Positions 37,311 to 46,781 of a DNA stretch of 64,000 nucleotides are shown here, one piece after another. The translations under genes and the position numbers were made by a program. The number at the start of each line of letters is the position of its first letter. Within the stretch, counting starts at the first letter, position 1. Under the pieces are notes generated by a model. The model was not told the origin of the DNA. It saw only the letters and a program-made list of their open reading frames with translations, and ran no database searches. Source of the stretch: a virus; IMG/VR virus record IMGVR_UViG_3300038299_000353, positions 1 through 64,000 of that record. One strand, 5' to 3'.

Positions 37311-38921
37311 GTGAATTTTAATAATGCTAGTTTATTAGGTTTTAAAAAAACAAATCAATTCTTAAATTCCAATTTTAGATTCGGTTCAAGAGTTGAGTAT
37401 GAGATAGAAGGGTATTTCATAGATCTTCAAAATGATATTGGTGTAAGCGGATTACTTAGCGCTTCTGAGTTTTTTAGAACTGGTCTTCAAGATTATCAGC
37501 CAATAATACTAAATGGAAATGACTTTGGAAAAGGCAGGGTATTAAGTTTTAGTAATAACGATGCAAACTCTTTACAGTACTCTACTTACAATCTATCAAT
37601 CGAAGGCTTTCAATCTGGAAATTTAAGCAATCTTTCTGGCAAATATTATAGCGGATTAGCTCCCTTAGTAACTGGCAACACCATTTTAGAATCGCCATAC
37701 CTGCTTGAGGATTTTTCTGAAGATTTTAATATTAACAGGGACGGTGATCAATTTTCTTATACGCATAGTATAAATATTAAATATGCTAGTGGCGATGGAG
37801 TGATAATCACCCCTATTCAAAGAGCAAAAGGTTTAGCTGCGGAAATTTTTCAAACAGTAGAAGCGCCCTTTGAGCTTTTAGATAGTTTTCCTGGACACAA
37901 TTTTTTTACTGGGGCAATAGACGAGAAATTTAATGAATCCTACGATTTAGTAAACAACTCGGTTAGTATTTCTAGAAAATTTTCTACATATACTTCTGAA
38001 TTTGAAAAATATTCAGTAAAGCACTCTCAGAATTTCACAAAGCAAACAGACGGGATAATCTCTGTTTCTGAAAATGGCTCAATAAAGGCAAAATCCTTTT
38101 CTATAGAAGTTGATCTATCAGAAGCTATAAAAAGTGAAATAAGCGGATCTTATGGTAGATGTAGTGAAATTTATCTAGCATATGGTAATTCCTCAGCTCT
38201 ACCTTCTGGAGCCATTTCTACTTCTCAAAGTATTGATAATTTTGCTGGCGAGGCTAACTACACAATATCCTTTAACGATGCTGATTCTAATTATGGAGAA
38301 AATTATATTTTGAATTCAACACTCTCCATGCAAAGACTAGGAGACATTATGCAGATTTCTGAGGAAGCAAGTATATTGGGAAGAGGCGACTCTGAGGCAG
38401 AAAAAATGCAAAACTCTGTGAATGGCTACAATATAGAAAAAGAAAATATCTTTGGAAGATGTTATAGTTTTTATCAGGAGCAAGGTGGGATTAAAGATTT
38501 GAGCCTAGAGGATTGTTCTTATAATAAAAAAACGAATGGAAGTTCTATAGACTACGACTATACCTTTTCCGATGACTCTTCTCTGGTAAGCGGAAGAAGA
38601 GTTTCTATTTCGGTTAACGATGACGATTCAATTAATGCATTTGCTAATTTCTCCGCCTTGGGTGAGAAGCAATTTGTACAAAAAATAGATACTACAAGCC
38701 AGGGATCTAGAGACTTAAAAATATCTATAAACGGGCAAGAGGAAGATACGCTTTATGATCTTCTTGACCAGGCAAAGGGTGTAGCTAATGAGCATGTAAA
38801 GACCTATAATGATACTTATATTGATGGCGCAACTTACCAATACAATTTAGAGAAAAATGCATTAGAAGTATCTGTAAAATATAAATTCAACAAACTGGTT
38901 AGGAATAGAGCTACATTATGA
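37311..38921 (+). CDS. Distal tail structural protein, 536 aa
   Basis: Begins at GTG 37311, 8 nt after the tape measure stop. Beta-rich with Asn, Ser and Gly (FNNASLLGFKKTNQFLNSNF and RVEYEIEGYFIDLQNDIGVS). It resembles the next protein in layout: an opening domain with a beta-hairpin, a middle with SNDANSLQYSTYNLSIEGF and a repetitive C-terminus. Probably a tail-tip or hub component. Coupled to the next gene by ATGA. No enzyme motif. Confidence 0.6.
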   Translation: MNFNNASLLGFKKTNQFLNSNFRFGSRVEYEIEGYFIDLQNDIGVSGLLSASEFFRTGLQDYQPIILNGNDFGKGRVLSFSNNDANSLQYSTYNLSIEGFQSGNLSNLSGKYYSGLAPLVTGNTILESPYLLEDFSEDFNINRDGDQFSYTHSINIKYASGDGVIITPIQRAKGLAAEIFQTVEAPFELLDSFPGHNFFTGAIDEKFNESYDLVNNSVSISRKFSTYTSEFEKYSVKHSQNFTKQTDGIISVSENGSIKAKSFSIEVDLSEAIKSEISGSYGRCSEIYLAYGNSSALPSGAISTSQSIDNFAGEANYTISFNDADSNYGENYILNSTLSMQRLGDIMQISEEASILGRGDSEAEKMQNSVNGYNIEKENIFGRCYSFYQEQGGIKDLSLEDCSYNKKTNGSSIDYDYTFSDDSSLVSGRRVSISVNDDDSINAFANFSALGEKQFVQKIDTTSQGSRDLKISINGQEEDTLYDLLDQAKGVANEHVKTYNDTYIDGATYQYNLEKNALEVSVKYKFNKLVRNRATL

Positions 38922-40567
38922 CTCCAACTAAAATAATTTACGATAGCTTTGACTTTGGTGATCAACCAACACCATTCTTGAGTAGTCAGGAGAATTTTTT
39001 AAAGTATGGGGAAAACTTTGGGAGTGAGGAATCGTACTCTCTAAATGGTCAGCTTACTGGAAGGGACTTCAATGATCTTAGGTCAGAACAATTGAAGCTG
39101 ATTAGCGGATTTTCAAAAGACTTTGGAACTTTTATAGTTAAGGATTTTAAGCCTTATGAAGCAGAGGTAATGGTAAGGAGTGGAGTAAAGATTGATTCTA
39201 TCGACTTCGGGCAAAGCAAATATAATAAAATTATTGATTATAATATTAGTTTTACTGCTTACCCAGTAGATTATTTTGGTGATAATTATGGAGTTATAGA
39301 TCCAGCGGAGAGTTGGTCGTTTGAAGAAAGTGATGATGGGATAGTTTCAATTTCTCACCTCATAAGTGCAAGGGGCATAGAAACTCCTCAAGCCGATTCA
39401 TATGACAAATCATCTTCATTACAGAATGCAATAGACTACGTCAAACAAAGGACTGGATCTACTCAAACTTTCATTTCTCCTCATTTTATATGCAAGGATT
39501 CGGACTACTCTTTAAATTTAAATTCTTTGCAAGAAAGTATAGATAGAGTTCAAGGAACTTATAGTGTAACTGAAAGTTACTCTTCTGATTTGTATGGAAA
39601 CTCTGGTATATTAAGATATTCGGCAGATATAGACTCATCTATTGACGCTCCAAATTCTATCTCAATAAAAGGTAGATTAGAGGGAAGCATAGGTGATCCA
39701 ATATCTATAATTAGGGATAGATTTTTAACTTATGATTGGTTCTCTACGGCTAGTGAATTTCTGATAAACCAATTTGGTTCAGCATCTATTGGACAAAAGC
39801 CACTGCAGAAGAATATTACTGAAGACCTATTTAATAACTCTATAAACTTCTCATACTCATTTGGTGATGATGAATCTATACAGGATCAGGTTAGAGTTGA
39901 TACAGACATCTCGATCAATAGTGGAACCTCTTTAGTATCCGTTTCTGTAGGAGGATCTGTAACATCATCTGCCGATAAGTCTGTAAGGTCTGGACTTATA
40001 CAAAGCGCTTTTGAGGAGATAGATATATTCGATATAGCTAATGGAGAGTTTAATGCTTTTTTCGGAGGAAATGCACCAAAGTCTTTAAGCAATAGAGTTA
40101 CTGCTGACTCATTTTCAAGGGACTCTGATACATACGCTATAAATTTCGATCAGTCATTTGATAATAAAGACGCTCCAGAGGAAGTTTTTTTTAAGGAAGT
40201 GAATACATCTCTATCGTTTACTCCGTCTAAGATTTCTATAGCGTCAAGCCCACTTCCAGGCAAGGGTGGAGAATATGATACAATTGACTTGGAGGTTAAA
40301 AACAGAGCATATTTAGACATATCCTTAGATGCTATACTTGAAACTGGAAGTTCTCAGTCTATGGATCAATTGGTATCCTCATTGAAAGATAAGTCGAATG
40401 ATATACTTAGCGAATATGGGCAGCTTCAATCTTTAAATTTAGAAGGAGTATCGATTGGTACTGGGGACCCACTATCGATAACTCTAAATTCAAGATACTC
40501 TTTTGAAAGTAATAATAATCTTTTTACGGCTCCCAACTATTCAGTTGTAAATGATTTTAAGGTTTAA
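38918..40567 (+). CDS. Distal tail structural protein, 549 aa, related to the previous
   Basis: Similar organisation to the 536-residue neighbour: an opening domain (SYSLNGQLTGRDFNDLRSEQ), then NKIIDYNISFTAYPVDYFGD, and a long series of beta segments with SGSYG/GRLEGS-like turns. The two may be ancient paralogs forming different rings of the tail tip. Coupled by ATGA. Confidence 0.6.
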   Translation: MTPTKIIYDSFDFGDQPTPFLSSQENFLKYGENFGSEESYSLNGQLTGRDFNDLRSEQLKLISGFSKDFGTFIVKDFKPYEAEVMVRSGVKIDSIDFGQSKYNKIIDYNISFTAYPVDYFGDNYGVIDPAESWSFEESDDGIVSISHLISARGIETPQADSYDKSSSLQNAIDYVKQRTGSTQTFISPHFICKDSDYSLNLNSLQESIDRVQGTYSVTESYSSDLYGNSGILRYSADIDSSIDAPNSISIKGRLEGSIGDPISIIRDRFLTYDWFSTASEFLINQFGSASIGQKPLQKNITEDLFNNSINFSYSFGDDESIQDQVRVDTDISINSGTSLVSVSVGGSVTSSADKSVRSGLIQSAFEEIDIFDIANGEFNAFFGGNAPKSLSNRVTADSFSRDSDTYAINFDQSFDNKDAPEEVFFKEVNTSLSFTPSKISIASSPLPGKGGEYDTIDLEVKNRAYLDISLDAILETGSSQSMDQLVSSLKDKSNDILSEYGQLQSLNLEGVSIGTGDPLSITLNSRYSFESNNNLFTAPNYSVVNDFKV

Positions 40568-40592
40568 CTATTTCACATACTAGTTAAATGTC

Positions 40593-40600
40593 TGTATATA
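40593..40600 (+). promoter_or_regulatory. Late promoter motif TGTATATA
   Basis: 9 nt before ATG 40610, followed by GATATAGGC as at 31641. Confidence 0.55.
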
Positions 40601-40609
40601 GATATAGGC

Positions 40610-40834
40610 ATGGAAGAAAAGGATTTTTATTATTTTGAGTTTTTGGGCGAAAGGTGTATCAAGCATTTGTTCAAGGACTTCCTTTATCAATTAGAGGATA
40701 TACAGGAAAAGTACTCTATAGAGGACGACGATTTCGAAAAAATAAGAAATCGAGTTTTAGATAAGGGTAATGATACTATTCGTTTCTTTAGGGATCAGGG
40801 AGAGAATTATACGAAATTAAACTCAGGAGAATAA
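40610..40834 (+). CDS. Small acidic hypothetical protein, 74 aa
   Basis: MEEKDFYYFEFLGERCIKHL and a helical acidic rest. First of three co-oriented genes with no spacing. The following start is preceded by AGGAGAA in this gene's end. Possibly a chaperone partner of the next two. Not recognised. Confidence 0.55.
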   Translation: MEEKDFYYFEFLGERCIKHLFKDFLYQLEDIQEKYSIEDDDFEKIRNRVLDKGNDTIRFFRDQGENYTKLNSGE

Positions 40835-41575
40835 ATGAAAAAATTATTTAGTTTTAAGGAAAAGAATAAGGATAAGGATTACGAGTTCACGCTCAAGCAA
40901 CCTAATAGAACCGAGAGAGAGGAAATGGAGATTTACTACGCAGCCATGCTCTCAAAGTTAATGAACATGGGAGTTCAGACGAAAGCTTCCGTAGATAAGT
41001 ATTATGCTGATAATAGCGATACCGCTCTACCAAAGAAAGATCAGACTTATTATTTCAACCTGCAAAAGGAATTGGCAGAAAGTCAAGAAAAGCTGATTAG
41101 AGAAAAATCAAACTCTGAAAAGAAGTTTGAGCTTTACGCTAAAATTGTGCAGATACAAGAAGATATGCGTAAATTCACATCTTATTATTCTGCAATATAT
41201 GATAATACGGCAGAGATTAAAGCCAGAGATAAGACTGTTGACTTCTGTATGTTAAATTACTCTTGTTTGGATGGAGATCCAATTTTTGATGTCGATGAAG
41301 AAGATTTTCAAAAAAGAGCTATATTACAATATGAGAAAGTTGACGATCTAAGGGCTGGAGATGAATCGGAATTTTGGAGTTCAGTTATCGATAGGTTTGT
41401 ATTTTTGTTTACAATATGGTATCTAGATCTCGCTCAGACGGAGGAGGAGTTTCAATCCTATTATGACTCCTACTTTAAAGAAGAGCAAGAGCCTTTGGAG
41501 GAAGCTAAAGAGGAACCTGCAGAAGAAGCTCAAGAGGAACCTTTAGAAGAAGTTTCGAAAAAAAAGGAGGGCTAA
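40835..41575 (+). CDS. Putative tail assembly chaperone, 246 aa
   Basis: The N-terminal KDKDYEFTLKQPNRTEREEM is followed by LSKLMNMGVQTKASVDKYYA, a pattern I associate with tail assembly chaperones of large phages (a beta opening and a conserved lysine-tyrosine helix). Middle is a long coiled coil; the C-terminus is a Glu-rich repeat (EEPAEEAQEEPLEE). ATG follows the previous stop directly with AGGAG 6 nt upstream. It is followed without gap by a TTG-started partner. Confidence 0.5.
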   Translation: MKKLFSFKEKNKDKDYEFTLKQPNRTEREEMEIYYAAMLSKLMNMGVQTKASVDKYYADNSDTALPKKDQTYYFNLQKELAESQEKLIREKSNSEKKFELYAKIVQIQEDMRKFTSYYSAIYDNTAEIKARDKTVDFCMLNYSCLDGDPIFDVDEEDFQKRAILQYEKVDDLRAGDESEFWSSVIDRFVFLFTIWYLDLAQTEEEFQSYYDSYFKEEQEPLEEAKEEPAEEAQEEPLEEVSKKKEG

Positions 41576-42478
41576 TTGAAAGAAGAGTCGAAGCTTCGTT
41601 CAGCTCTTTCTGACATATTAAAAGGCTTCTCTTATTATAAAGATGAAAATTTTTATATTAAGCATTTGACTCTAGACGACTATGTAGATTTTGAATGTGA
41701 GTATGATTCTTTCTACGAAAATCTCAGGAAAAAGAAGCTACTAAATAATGAAGAGCTTTTAGCTCAAGCAAAGTCCAAGGATTTGTGGTCTAAGCAAGAG
41801 GATTATGAAATTGAAGATTTAGAGCAACTAATAGATCATACTAGGCAAAGCTCTCAGAAGCTTCTTCTTCACTCTCAGAAGAAGATTCAACTAGATTATA
41901 TTGACGAACTTGAGCAAAAATTGTTTATTTTAATTAATAAAAAAAATTCTTTTCTAACCCATTCTTGTGAAAGTATCGCCGACAGGAGATTGAATGAATA
42001 TTATTTATTAAATAGTCTTTTTAAAGATAAACAATTTGAAGAACCTTTGCTTGGCGAAGACGAGAAGCAGGACCCGTCTTTAGATGTGCAAAAATACTTT
42101 AGAATACAGTCGGAATGTCTTAAAAATATTTCTACGGAAAGTATAAAAATGGTATCTACTAAAGAGTTTTTTACTTCTAGTTGGAGAATATGTAATAATG
42201 CTTTTGAGTATTTCGGAAAACCGATTTGCAAGCTATCCTTCCATCAAACTAATTTAGCTAATTACGCGAAAACATTTACAACAATCTTTGAGAGGTATCC
42301 AAATATAAAAAGCGAAGATCCTGACGAAATTATTAGATTAGCAAATTCCAGGTCCAAGCTAGAAGAAGTGTCTGGCGGAAAAGATGTAGATGTGGTTGGC
42401 ATGACGCATGAAGAAGCCGACAAGATGGGTATAAAGATTAAAGACAGATCTAGGCAATTTTCGCAGGATGCAGAATAA
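41576..42478 (+). CDS. Putative tail assembly chaperone partner, 300 aa
   Basis: Starts at TTG 41576, the base after the previous stop, with a perfect AAAAGGAGG (41561-41569) 6 nt upstream. This is the strongest Shine-Dalgarno site in the window. Helical and highly charged (LTLDDYVDFECEYDSFYENL) with C-terminal VVGMTHEEADKMGIKIKDRS. The arrangement of two adjacent genes with no gap resembles a G/GT-type pair, but re-initiation rather than frameshifting seems used. Function inferred from position. Confidence 0.5.
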   Translation: MKEESKLRSALSDILKGFSYYKDENFYIKHLTLDDYVDFECEYDSFYENLRKKKLLNNEELLAQAKSKDLWSKQEDYEIEDLEQLIDHTRQSSQKLLLHSQKKIQLDYIDELEQKLFILINKKNSFLTHSCESIADRRLNEYYLLNSLFKDKQFEEPLLGEDEKQDPSLDVQKYFRIQSECLKNISTESIKMVSTKEFFTSSWRICNNAFEYFGKPICKLSFHQTNLANYAKTFTTIFERYPNIKSEDPDEIIRLANSRSKLEEVSGGKDVDVVGMTHEEADKMGIKIKDRSRQFSQDAE

Positions 42479-42482
42479 AAGG

Positions 42483-42490
42483 TGTAATAT
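42483..42490 (+). promoter_or_regulatory. Late promoter motif TGTAATAT
   Basis: 6 nt before ATG 42497. Confidence 0.6.
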
Positions 42491-42496
42491 AAACAT

Positions 42497-44593
42497 ATGG
42501 GCTTAAGGGGCATAAACTACATTTATTCTGGAATATTAAAACTAGATACAGGCAACATGCCAGTATACTATGACTTTAATAATTTTAGTGATGAATTTTA
42601 TACTCAGCTAGTCACACAGTCAGGAAGCCCCTTAATTACGCAAGATTCTTCTTTTATAGTATTAGAGGACGTCGATGTTTCAGGATACAATTCTGTAAAC
42701 TTTGCTTCTTTTTTTATTGGGCAAGATATAAATATTTTAAGCTCAAACTCTGCTTCTATAATAGGAAACGTTGATAGCTTTACTGGAAATGGAAATTCTG
42801 GAAATTTTAATTACGGATATTTAGAAATAAATAATCAACAAGATTTATTCTCTAGAGACTTTACCGTACTCTTGTCTCAGGATAAGCGTTATACTGGAGA
42901 TGGAGTTTTATTTTCTTGTTTTGACGACAACGTTATAAAAAGTGGATATTCTTTTGGGATAAATTCTGCAAATAAAATGTATTTTGAATATTTTGATAAT
43001 CAAAATCAAAGATACGATATACAAACTAGCTTGTTGCAGCTATCAGATAAAAACTTAATAGGACTAAGAAAGTTCGATGACTCAATTTACTTTTTAGCTT
43101 ATAATAATAGTACGAAATCTTTTGAGAGTGAAATCAAAAGTGTTATATCTGACGAGATTCTTCCTTGTAACAAATTTTTAATTGGTAGTGGGCAAAATCA
43201 AAAAAGCTATTCTGGCTTTATGGACGATTTTGTATACTTAAATCAAAACATTTCAACTGTAGATGCAAACATACTTGCTTCTGGCTTTTGGTCGGACACT
43301 AAGAGTGGGATTCCTTTCTTGATAGAGTCTGGAATTACTGGAGGAGTTAGTGGCTATGAATATAATTTAACTGGAGTAACTGGCATACTTTCTACAAGCA
43401 GTATTTTGACTGGCACTGGATATACTACTGGTTACTCTGACATTTATCAATATGTTATTGAAACGGGAGTTATAGCATCTGGAGAAGAAAAGATAGAGTT
43501 CTTACAAAACTTACCGCAGTATTGCGTAGGAAACGAAGAAGTTCCAATATATAGAAAGGTTGTTACATTAGATTCAACTGGCGTAATTGGGTTGATTCGT
43601 CAATTCTCTGGAACCGATGAAGTTATCAATGGAACGGATATATATCAAAACGTTAACATCACTGGGTTCTTGTCTAGTGGGTTAAGAGCTACTACTATTT
43701 TCAATACTGGAAACAATGACATTTCTGGACTTAAGAATGTTATGAGTGGCGACAGAAGAAGGCTTTCTGAGTATGGAATGAGCGAAATTACTTATCTTGG
43801 CGAGTATTTTGATCAATCGTTTGGTCAAGAACAGACTGGCATAAATAGCTTCAACTCTTTAGCTTTATATGAAAAAGAAGACGATTATTCTAATGAATTT
43901 AGAAATTTTAATTTCTTAAATAAGACATCTCTTGCAAGCTTAGATGGGACTGGATTTTCAATTAATCAAGAGTATGATGGGTCCGAATTTAGAGTCTCTT
44001 CTAATGGTCTTTTGAGATTTTCAAACTCTACCATAACATCAGCTGGTCTAGAAAATTTTTATAAATCTGGTTCAATAGAACTAGGTAAGGTAATATTAAG
44101 CGGTAATAATACTGGCTCAAAAGTATTTTACGATGCTAATGACTTTGCAGTAAAAAGTGTCTTTAGTGGTAGCAATAATATAAGCGTACACGATAACTTG
44201 TTTTTCAAAAAAGGGTATAAGCTAGCGTCTGGATTGGATTATACTGGAGACGCAATTAACAACTCGTTCACCGCAATAAAAGCATCTGACTCAACTAAAG
44301 AAATTTTAGCTATTGGCTTTAGAGTTCAGAGTGGTCAACACCAGTCTAATGTTATACCATCTTCGGGGAAATTCTTTAGAGACTCCTCTACCAATTATTT
44401 TGGTAGGCTGAGACTGCGCCGTGATCTATATTTAGAGACTAGTGAATCTTCAGACCTAACATCTAATAAAAAGCAGCTTATTCCAAGCGGAGTAAAGTCT
44501 CTATTTGTTAATAGAAATTATCAGAGCGAGCTATCAACTGGATCAGTATATAGATCTTATCTAACTGGAGCCAGTGGATTTTTCGATCTTTAG
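42497..44593 (+). CDS. Tail protein with lectin-like (LamG) domain, 698 aa
   Basis: Residues about 90-260 contain GYLEINNQQDLFSRDFTVLL, GVLFSCFDDNVIKSGYSFGI and SGFMDDFVYLNQNISTVDAN, the usual strands of a LamG/concanavalin-like jelly roll that binds sugars. The rest is beta-rich with SG and TG dipeptides similar to the long fibre at 46782. Likely a receptor-binding or fibre protein. Own late promoter motif. Confidence 0.6.
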   Translation: MGLRGINYIYSGILKLDTGNMPVYYDFNNFSDEFYTQLVTQSGSPLITQDSSFIVLEDVDVSGYNSVNFASFFIGQDINILSSNSASIIGNVDSFTGNGNSGNFNYGYLEINNQQDLFSRDFTVLLSQDKRYTGDGVLFSCFDDNVIKSGYSFGINSANKMYFEYFDNQNQRYDIQTSLLQLSDKNLIGLRKFDDSIYFLAYNNSTKSFESEIKSVISDEILPCNKFLIGSGQNQKSYSGFMDDFVYLNQNISTVDANILASGFWSDTKSGIPFLIESGITGGVSGYEYNLTGVTGILSTSSILTGTGYTTGYSDIYQYVIETGVIASGEEKIEFLQNLPQYCVGNEEVPIYRKVVTLDSTGVIGLIRQFSGTDEVINGTDIYQNVNITGFLSSGLRATTIFNTGNNDISGLKNVMSGDRRRLSEYGMSEITYLGEYFDQSFGQEQTGINSFNSLALYEKEDDYSNEFRNFNFLNKTSLASLDGTGFSINQEYDGSEFRVSSNGLLRFSNSTITSAGLENFYKSGSIELGKVILSGNNTGSKVFYDANDFAVKSVFSGSNNISVHDNLFFKKGYKLASGLDYTGDAINNSFTAIKASDSTKEILAIGFRVQSGQHQSNVIPSSGKFFRDSSTNYFGRLRLRRDLYLETSESSDLTSNKKQLIPSGVKSLFVNRNYQSELSTGSVYRSYLTGASGFFDL

Positions 44594-44625
44594 TTTGATT
44601 AAGTTTAAAATGGATTACAATTAAG

Positions 44626-44633
44626 TGTAATAA
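44626..44633 (+). promoter_or_regulatory. Late promoter motif TGTAATAA
   Basis: 9 nt before ATG 44643; AAAGG between the two can also act as ribosome binding site. Confidence 0.6.
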
Positions 44634-44642
44634 GATAAAGGA

Positions 44643-46769
44643 ATGGCGATAAGAAAAACAGACAAGGTTACTTTGAATGGGAGTACTTCAGCGTACGGTG
44701 GACTAATAATTAGTGCATCTTATTCTATTGGCTTTGGGACGCAAGTCACGCAGTTAACATTAACTGTTTCGAGCGATGATGGCACTTATACTATAAGCGA
44801 AGATAGTTTGAATGTTTTTGATAGTGATAAGATAAGTCTAGGATCAAGAGAACTCAATATGGTTGCGATAGAGTACTCCATAGATAATAGTCTTAGTGGA
44901 AGAATTTTGACCGTCACTTATAACGACAAGTCAATTCTACTTTTAGATAAAAAATTCGTTGCTTTATTGGGGAGAAATTTTGACGAAACGGCAACGGACG
45001 AGTCTTTAATACTAGTTGGCCAAGGATACTTTGCAGTAGAAGAATCGCAAGGCGAAGGAGATACACAATCGATTCCAGTAACTAGATCAACCTCCTCTCA
45101 GGATGCCAGGCAGCTCCCAGATTATTTATATAACCTTAAGGAGCTATTGGAAAAAATTCCAGGGAAAATTGCAAATATAAATACAGCTTTAGTCAGACAT
45201 GATGATGACATATTGAAGGACACTACTGGTACTTTAAGAAGCGTATTAAGTTCTTGGGGTTCCCTATATGGATTTACATTTTTTTTTAATGAGTCTGGTA
45301 AGATACAGTTTATAGATCTTACTGAAAGTATTTCTCCAGTTTTCCCTAACGGAGTTAACTTCATATCTGAAAAAAGCTCATTCTCATTGAGAGATACGAT
45401 ATCAAAAGGTCACTCCGTTTATTTCGGCAAGGCTGGTAAAGATATAAATGCTGGTGGCGGAAATCAAACAACTATTGGTGGAGGAGGCGGAACTACGTAT
45501 GGGGAATTTGAAGAGACATCAGATACACAGATAACACTTTATAGGCCTACTGACAGGCCAGATCAGTATTGGGATAATCCAGGATTTGCTATAAATCTAG
45601 GCAAAGCTGCTGCGATAGGAGAGACTTTTTTTGCTTTCGCTGCTTTGTATTTGTGCAAGGAGTATACATCGGAATATTCAAGTGTATTTGGATATAGTGA
45701 CGTCAATGTTTTGAGCGCTAACCAAAAAAAGGCTTTTGATCCAAAGGATGATTTATATCAGGATTATAACATAATCTCATATATTGAGTCAGATAGTTCC
45801 GATACGGTCACAGTGGAAACTGTAAAGCAAAAATTTGCGCAATTCATGACCTACGAGAATAATCTAGCTAAAGCCCAATATCTTAGATACAATTGGGCTA
45901 TTGGTGCGGATTTAAAGTATGACATAGAGGATACGACTGAATATGTCAATGAGGATCGGAGTAGCAACGCTGAAGGTAATCATAGAATATATGCAACCGT
46001 TCCGTGGGATTTGGCTTTCGACGTTTATGATAGTGTTAGCTCATTAAATTTAAATAAGTCTGTAATATTTTTAGAAGTAAGTAGTGCCGCTAGATACAGG
46101 GCTAGAAATAACGGATATAATCCAAATTTGAAGTTTGCAGCAGTTCTTAAGAATATCAACTTCTCTAATATATTCTCAAGAATAAACTTTAAATACGAGA
46201 ACAAACAGACTCTGAGAGTGGAGGGTCAAAGAATCGATAAAAATGGCAACGTTGGTGGTGGGGGAGGAAACAACGAGAATTTTACATCTGCTGTAGAGGC
46301 ACTAGCTTTTACTCAGCCAAGTTATAGTTCTAATACAATTAGGACTGACGTCGATTTGGACACATCACCAAATCAAGTAGCGGGCTTATCAGACATACTT
46401 CGAGTAGAGGGCGACAATGTAAGGCTTGGTGATACTCCTAGAATAGGCGGATCATTAAATAATTATCCAAACTTGGGATATACTATAACGCAGAAAAAGA
46501 TCGAAAAAACTTTTACAATTAACAATATAGATGTACCAGGTTATACCTCTTCTATAGAAAAGGGACTACAAAGCGTAGATATAAGTATTAGTAGCAACGG
46601 CGTAAAAACTACTTATACGATTGGCAATAGAAACTTTACTTTACCTAGTAAAGAATTACTAACTCAGCCAAGGGGTGCAGTTCTTGTCGGCAATCCAAAT
46701 TCATCACCTCCAAAGAAGAATGTGTATTCAATAAAAAGTTCTTTAAATACCCCAAATAAATTCATCTAA
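44643..46769 (+). CDS. Tail-tip structural protein, 708 aa
   Basis: Mixed alpha/beta with a middle SRDTISKGHSV-like segment, LPDYLYNLKELLEKIPGKIA and a Gly-rich linker (NAGGGNQTTIGGGGGTTYGE, about residues 274-293). A second Gly run lies near 540. Linkers of this type separate domains of tail-tip proteins. The place after a lectin-like protein and before the fibre suggests a hub or tip protein. No recognised enzyme domain. Confidence 0.55.
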   Translation: MAIRKTDKVTLNGSTSAYGGLIISASYSIGFGTQVTQLTLTVSSDDGTYTISEDSLNVFDSDKISLGSRELNMVAIEYSIDNSLSGRILTVTYNDKSILLLDKKFVALLGRNFDETATDESLILVGQGYFAVEESQGEGDTQSIPVTRSTSSQDARQLPDYLYNLKELLEKIPGKIANINTALVRHDDDILKDTTGTLRSVLSSWGSLYGFTFFFNESGKIQFIDLTESISPVFPNGVNFISEKSSFSLRDTISKGHSVYFGKAGKDINAGGGNQTTIGGGGGTTYGEFEETSDTQITLYRPTDRPDQYWDNPGFAINLGKAAAIGETFFAFAALYLCKEYTSEYSSVFGYSDVNVLSANQKKAFDPKDDLYQDYNIISYIESDSSDTVTVETVKQKFAQFMTYENNLAKAQYLRYNWAIGADLKYDIEDTTEYVNEDRSSNAEGNHRIYATVPWDLAFDVYDSVSSLNLNKSVIFLEVSSAARYRARNNGYNPNLKFAAVLKNINFSNIFSRINFKYENKQTLRVEGQRIDKNGNVGGGGGNNENFTSAVEALAFTQPSYSSNTIRTDVDLDTSPNQVAGLSDILRVEGDNVRLGDTPRIGGSLNNYPNLGYTITQKKIEKTFTINNIDVPGYTSSIEKGLQSVDISISSNGVKTTYTIGNRNFTLPSKELLTQPRGAVLVGNPNSSPPKKNVYSIKSSLNTPNKFI

Positions 46770-46781
46770 AAATAAAAAGAT

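Noticed and set aside
40610-42478. Programmed frameshift between the two chaperone-like genes
   Set aside because: The second gene has its own strong Shine-Dalgarno site and start, and no slippery heptamer stands near the end of the first except an A-run that is common here.
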